Positions 63,905 to 64,000 of a stretch of 64,000 nucleotides of DNA are shown one piece after another. The stretch covers positions 97,125-161,124 of the forward strand of contig CAJNCW010000005.1 in the NCBI GenBank assembly GCA_905221345.1, given 5' to 3'. A program made the position numbers and the translations under genes. Position 1 is the first letter of the stretch. Each line of letters opens with the position of its first letter. Origin of the DNA: a bacterium (GTDB lineage: Bacteria; Bacillota; Bacilli; Lactobacillales; Streptococcaceae). The notes under the pieces were generated by a model. It did not search any database. It saw only the letters and a program-made list of their open reading frames with translations, and was not told where the DNA came from.

Positions 63905-64000
63905 TTAGTCTTCTAAATCCATTTCAGAAGCTGCTGATTTCTTCTTCTTGCCAAGAAGAGAGGCAGTTGCCAAGGCAGCTACTCCTAATCCAAGACCAGC
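63905..64000 (-). CDS. C-terminus of a cell-wall-anchored or membrane protein (5' part outside window)
   Basis: Only the last ~31 residues are present: AGLGLGVAALATASLLGKKK then KSAASEMDLED-stop. A small-residue hydrophobic span followed by a Lys cluster is the end of a sortase (LPXTG) sorting signal; the LPXTG itself would lie just past 64000. The product and size cannot be told. Confidence 0.65.
   Translation of the reverse strand, partial: AGLGLGVAALATASLLGKKKKSAASEMDLED

Overview
The window is chromosomal DNA of a low-GC streptococcus, most likely of the mitis/oralis group. The evidence is colinear blocks of typical streptococcal housekeeping genes, CtsR, CodY and MET-box type operators, an S_MK riboswitch in front of metK, programmed frameshifting in prfB, and a giant YSIRK/LPXTG surface protein made of SHIRT-type repeats. 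I saw no rRNA or tRNA gene, CRISPR array, phage or complete insertion sequence. Most genes lie on the minus strand; the plus-strand exceptions are 6305-9973 and 40258-43343.

Region by region: 1-4300 holds the 3'-truncated dinG, nnrD, an unknown 273-aa protein, a HAD phosphatase and folD (with a MET box). 4343-6176 is an amino-acid ABC exporter/importer-type operon (permease, ATPase) followed by a TfoX-like gene broken by an in-frame amber codon. 6305-9973 (plus strand) has a YkuJ-like gene, clpE under CtsR, a Nudix hydrolase and a DUF1827 gene. 10040-12756 has metK and a DEAD-box RNA helicase. 13006-20040 is the 2344-aa surface protein with about 23 SHIRT-like units, 12 of them nearly identical. 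20245-26990 has an endonuclease/exonuclease/phosphatase-fold protein, a glucose-type PTS permease, ftsX-ftsE-prfB and a CBS-ACT protein.

27124-32144 is the most unusual operon. A strong promoter drives a three-part fusion (winged helix + LicC-like nucleotidyltransferase + LicA-like kinase), then a 61-aa single-span membrane protein, then two near-identical NCS1 transporters produced by a tandem duplication that left a dead copy of the small gene between them. Together they look like an uptake, phosphorylation and nucleotide-activation route for a small nitrogenous compound, possibly for cell-surface decoration; the substrate is unknown. Next to it (32248-32597) is an intergenic array of alternating hairpin repeats that ends in the liv terminator.

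32593-37242 is the branched-chain amino-acid ABC operon livJHMGF with a CodY box in its promoter. 37260-40133 carries ylbG, clpP (CtsR box), upp, dCMP deaminase and a TetR regulator. A 25-bp palindrome separates this regulator from the divergent degV/fatty-acid-binding gene. Then follow a flavoprotein (probably leaderless mRNA), a DUF1697 gene, a Nudix gene with a suspicious start, and a GNAT gene. 43964-44312 is a second hairpin-repeat intergenic region. 44311-46592 is the NAD salvage pair pncB-nadE. 46709-47859 is an XRE regulator with two translationally coupled membrane proteins joined by identical 27-bp junctions.

48007-55839 holds a HAD protein, GNAT proteins, an amino-acid permease, greA, mltG, a tandem GNAT pair, murC and an accessory gene. 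55887-61435 holds a SWIM/Snf2 helicase and the sulfur amino-acid pair metC-patB under a MET box. 61488-63507 is an AliB/AmiA-type oligopeptide-binding lipoprotein. The right edge has a tiny ORF and the C-terminus of another wall-anchored protein.
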